This document shows positions 15,130 through 16,288 of a stretch of 16,288 nt of DNA, piece after piece. Origin of the DNA: JAVWHX01 sp036639875 (GTDB lineage Bacteria; Bacillota_I; Bacilli_A; Erysipelotrichales; Coprobacillaceae). The stretch spans positions 1 to 16,288 of the forward strand of contig JAVWHX010000051.1 in assembly GCA_036639875.1 (NCBI GenBank). Reading direction: 5' to 3'. Position numbers and translations under genes: made by a program. The notes under the pieces were generated by a model. That model was not told where the DNA came from. It saw only the letters and a program-made list of their open reading frames with translations, and searched no databases. How positions within the stretch are numbered: position 1 is the first letter of the stretch; each line of letters opens with the position of its first letter.

Positions 15130-15714
15130 ATGATAAAATATAGAAATATATATACAGATAGATTGATAATAAGACACTTTACAATAGATGATCTTGATGA
15201 TTTCTTATGTATAATGAAAGATGAAGTTGTTAATGAGTTTTTGCCATGGTTTCCATTGCAAACTAGGTTAGAAGCTCAGCAAATGTTAGAAAATAGTTTT
15301 CTTAACACTTATAAAAATACTGAAAGTTTTCGTTATGCAATATGTTTGAAGGATGATAATAGAGCAATTGGTTATGTGAATTTAGCAAATAATGAGAGTT
15401 ATGATTTTGGTTATGGATTAAGAAAAGAGTATTGGCATCAAGGTATTGTGAGTGAAGCAGCAAAAGCAGTATTAGATATTATAAAAACATCATCAGTTCC
15501 TTTTATAACAGCAACTCATGATGTGAAGAATATGCATAGTGGAAATGTTATGAAAAAAATAGGTATGGAATATAAATATTCATACGAAGAAGTTGTTCAA
15601 CCAAAAAATACAAAAGTTATTTTTAGAATGTATCAACTTAATTTTGATGATTCTGATTATGTATACAAAAAATACTGGGATCAACACCCACACTTTATAG
15701 AAGATATAAAATAA
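15130..15714 (+). CDS. GNAT-family N-acetyltransferase (RimJ/RimL-like)
   Basis: This 194-residue protein transfers an acetyl group from acetyl-CoA to an amine, either on a small molecule or a protein N-terminus. The start 'TDRLIIRHFTIDDLDDF' is the RimJ/RimL-type opening. The acetyl-CoA-binding motif A is 'FGYGLRKEYWHQGIVSEA' (about 97-114, with Gln-Gly in HQG), and 'DVKNMHSGNVMKKIGM' carries the conserved Asn and Gly-Met of motif B. The last 35 residues, ending 'YWDQHPHFIEDIK', are more specific to its subgroup. The ATG at 15130 is preceded by AGGTGAT (15119-15125); the in-frame GTG at 15121 is part of that site. It is a single-gene unit, and its substrate is not evident. Confidence 0.88.
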   Translation: MIKYRNIYTDRLIIRHFTIDDLDDFLCIMKDEVVNEFLPWFPLQTRLEAQQMLENSFLNTYKNTESFRYAICLKDDNRAIGYVNLANNESYDFGYGLRKEYWHQGIVSEAAKAVLDIIKTSSVPFITATHDVKNMHSGNVMKKIGMEYKYSYEEVVQPKNTKVIFRMYQLNFDDSDYVYKKYWDQHPHFIEDIK

Positions 15715-15738
15715 TCCAAGGTTTCCCTTGGATTATTT
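15709..15738. terminator. Bidirectional hairpin containing both convergent stop codons
   Basis: AATAATCCAAGG (15710-15721) and CCTTGGATTATT (15726-15737) form a perfect 12-bp stem, 13 with A15709-T15738, around the loop TTTC. The GNAT stop (15712-15714) lies in the left arm and the ilvE stop (15733-15735) in the right arm. T-rich sequence follows in both directions, though interrupted. Confidence 0.8.
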
Positions 15739-16288
15739 GACTTTACGAGTCCAATTATATTTATCTTCTAATTTTCCCCATTGAATACCAGTTAAAGTAT
15801 CATAGAGTTTTTGAGTAAGTTCACCAGTTTTAAAATCATTAATTATCACTGTTTCACCTTTATAGCATAATTCACCAACAGGAGAGATAACAGCAGCAGT
15901 ACCAGTTCCAAATGCTTCTTGTAATCGATTTGTTCTAGCAGCTTCCATAAGTTCATCAATACCTAATTGACGTTCTTCGATTTCATATCCCCAGTCTTTT
16001 AAAATATGAAGAATAGAATCTCTTGTAACCCCTGGTAAAACAGTTCCTTCTAAAGCAGCAGTAATAACTTTATTATCAATAACAAACATAACATTCATTG
16101 TTCCAACTTCTTCAACATATTTTCTGTGAACACCATCAAGCCATAAAACTTGAGTATATCCGTTTTGTTCTGCTTTGACTTGAGCAGCAATACTTGCAGC
16201 GTAGTTTCCACCACATTTTGTAAATCCAGTTCCACCTTTAGTCGCTCTTACAAATTCATCTTCAACCCAAATCTTTACAGGATTAACA
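15733..16288 (-). CDS. ilvE: Branched-chain amino acid aminotransferase, 5' end outside window
   Basis: The reading frame is open from the window's right edge, so only the C-terminal 184 residues are seen; a methionine at 16098 is internal. The enzyme interconverts leucine, isoleucine and valine with their 2-oxo acids, using 2-oxoglutarate and pyridoxal phosphate. The segment 'VKIWVEDEFVRATKGGTGF' is followed by TKCGGNYAAS, which contains the PLP-binding lysine (codon 16216-16218), then VLWLDG, EEVGTMN, LEGTVLPGVTRDS and GTGTAAVISPVG. This is the fold-type IV family in its long (BCAT-II/eukaryote-like) form of roughly 340-360 residues. About half of the protein lies beyond the window. It is convergent with the GNAT gene. 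Confidence 0.93.
   Translation of the reverse strand, partial: VNPVKIWVEDEFVRATKGGTGFTKCGGNYAASIAAQVKAEQNGYTQVLWLDGVHRKYVEEVGTMNVMFVIDNKVITAALEGTVLPGVTRDSILHILKDWGYEIEERQLGIDELMEAARTNRLQEAFGTGTAAVISPVGELCYKGETVIINDFKTGELTQKLYDTLTGIQWGKLEDKYNWTRKVK

Overview
The window is AT-rich, with short intergenic gaps, strong AGGAGG-type ribosome binding sites and TGA used as a stop codon. This suggests a low-GC Firmicute. The gene set (lactose/cellobiose-type PTS IIC, GH13 oligo-1,6-glucosidase, GntR/UTRA regulator, clostridial-type long citrate synthase, Cof-type HAD phosphatases, membrane-anchored peptidoglycan deacetylase) fits an anaerobic gut member of the Erysipelotrichia/Coprobacillaceae-type lineages. 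The lineage is inferred from style, not proven. No tRNA, rRNA, CRISPR array, insertion sequence or prophage gene is visible.

Left part (1-5669): the C-terminal tail of a small Cro/CI-type (YozG-like) regulator, then a CtpE/Exp7-like P-type cation ATPase. Its 3' end overlaps, tail to tail, a small minus-strand gene that looks like a degenerate nucleotidyl-cyclase-fold protein. Divergent from that gene is a membrane-anchored polysaccharide deacetylase with three Ig-like modules and a terminator, followed by an AI-2E/YtvI-type membrane protein.

Middle (5690-10976): an oligo-1,6-glucosidase (malL) overlaps a Cof-type HAD phosphatase by 8 nt. A small membrane-anchored protein of unknown function follows, then citrate synthase overlapping a second Cof-type HAD phosphatase by 23 nt. 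A strong bidirectional hairpin closes this block.

Right part (10978-15085): the most coherent system in the window. A GntR/UTRA repressor is divergent from a tightly packed three-gene operon: a MupG/DUF871 (GH170) phospho-glycosidase, a UPF0309 SIS-domain phosphosugar protein and a lactose/cellobiose-family PTS IIC permease. A perfect 10-bp inverted repeat sits on the consensus -35 of the operon, and a second imperfect copy lies 40 bp downstream, just after the predicted transcription start. The likely model is PTS uptake and phosphorylation of a disaccharide, hydrolysis inside the cell by the MupG-like enzyme, processing of one product by the SIS protein, and induction when a phosphosugar releases the GntR repressor. 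The operon has no IIA or IIB and no MurP/MurQ of the usual type, so the substrate may differ from that of the Staphylococcus aureus MupG pathway.

The window ends with a GNAT acetyltransferase convergent with a branched-chain aminotransferase (ilvE, 5' end outside the window). They share a hairpin that contains both stop codons.
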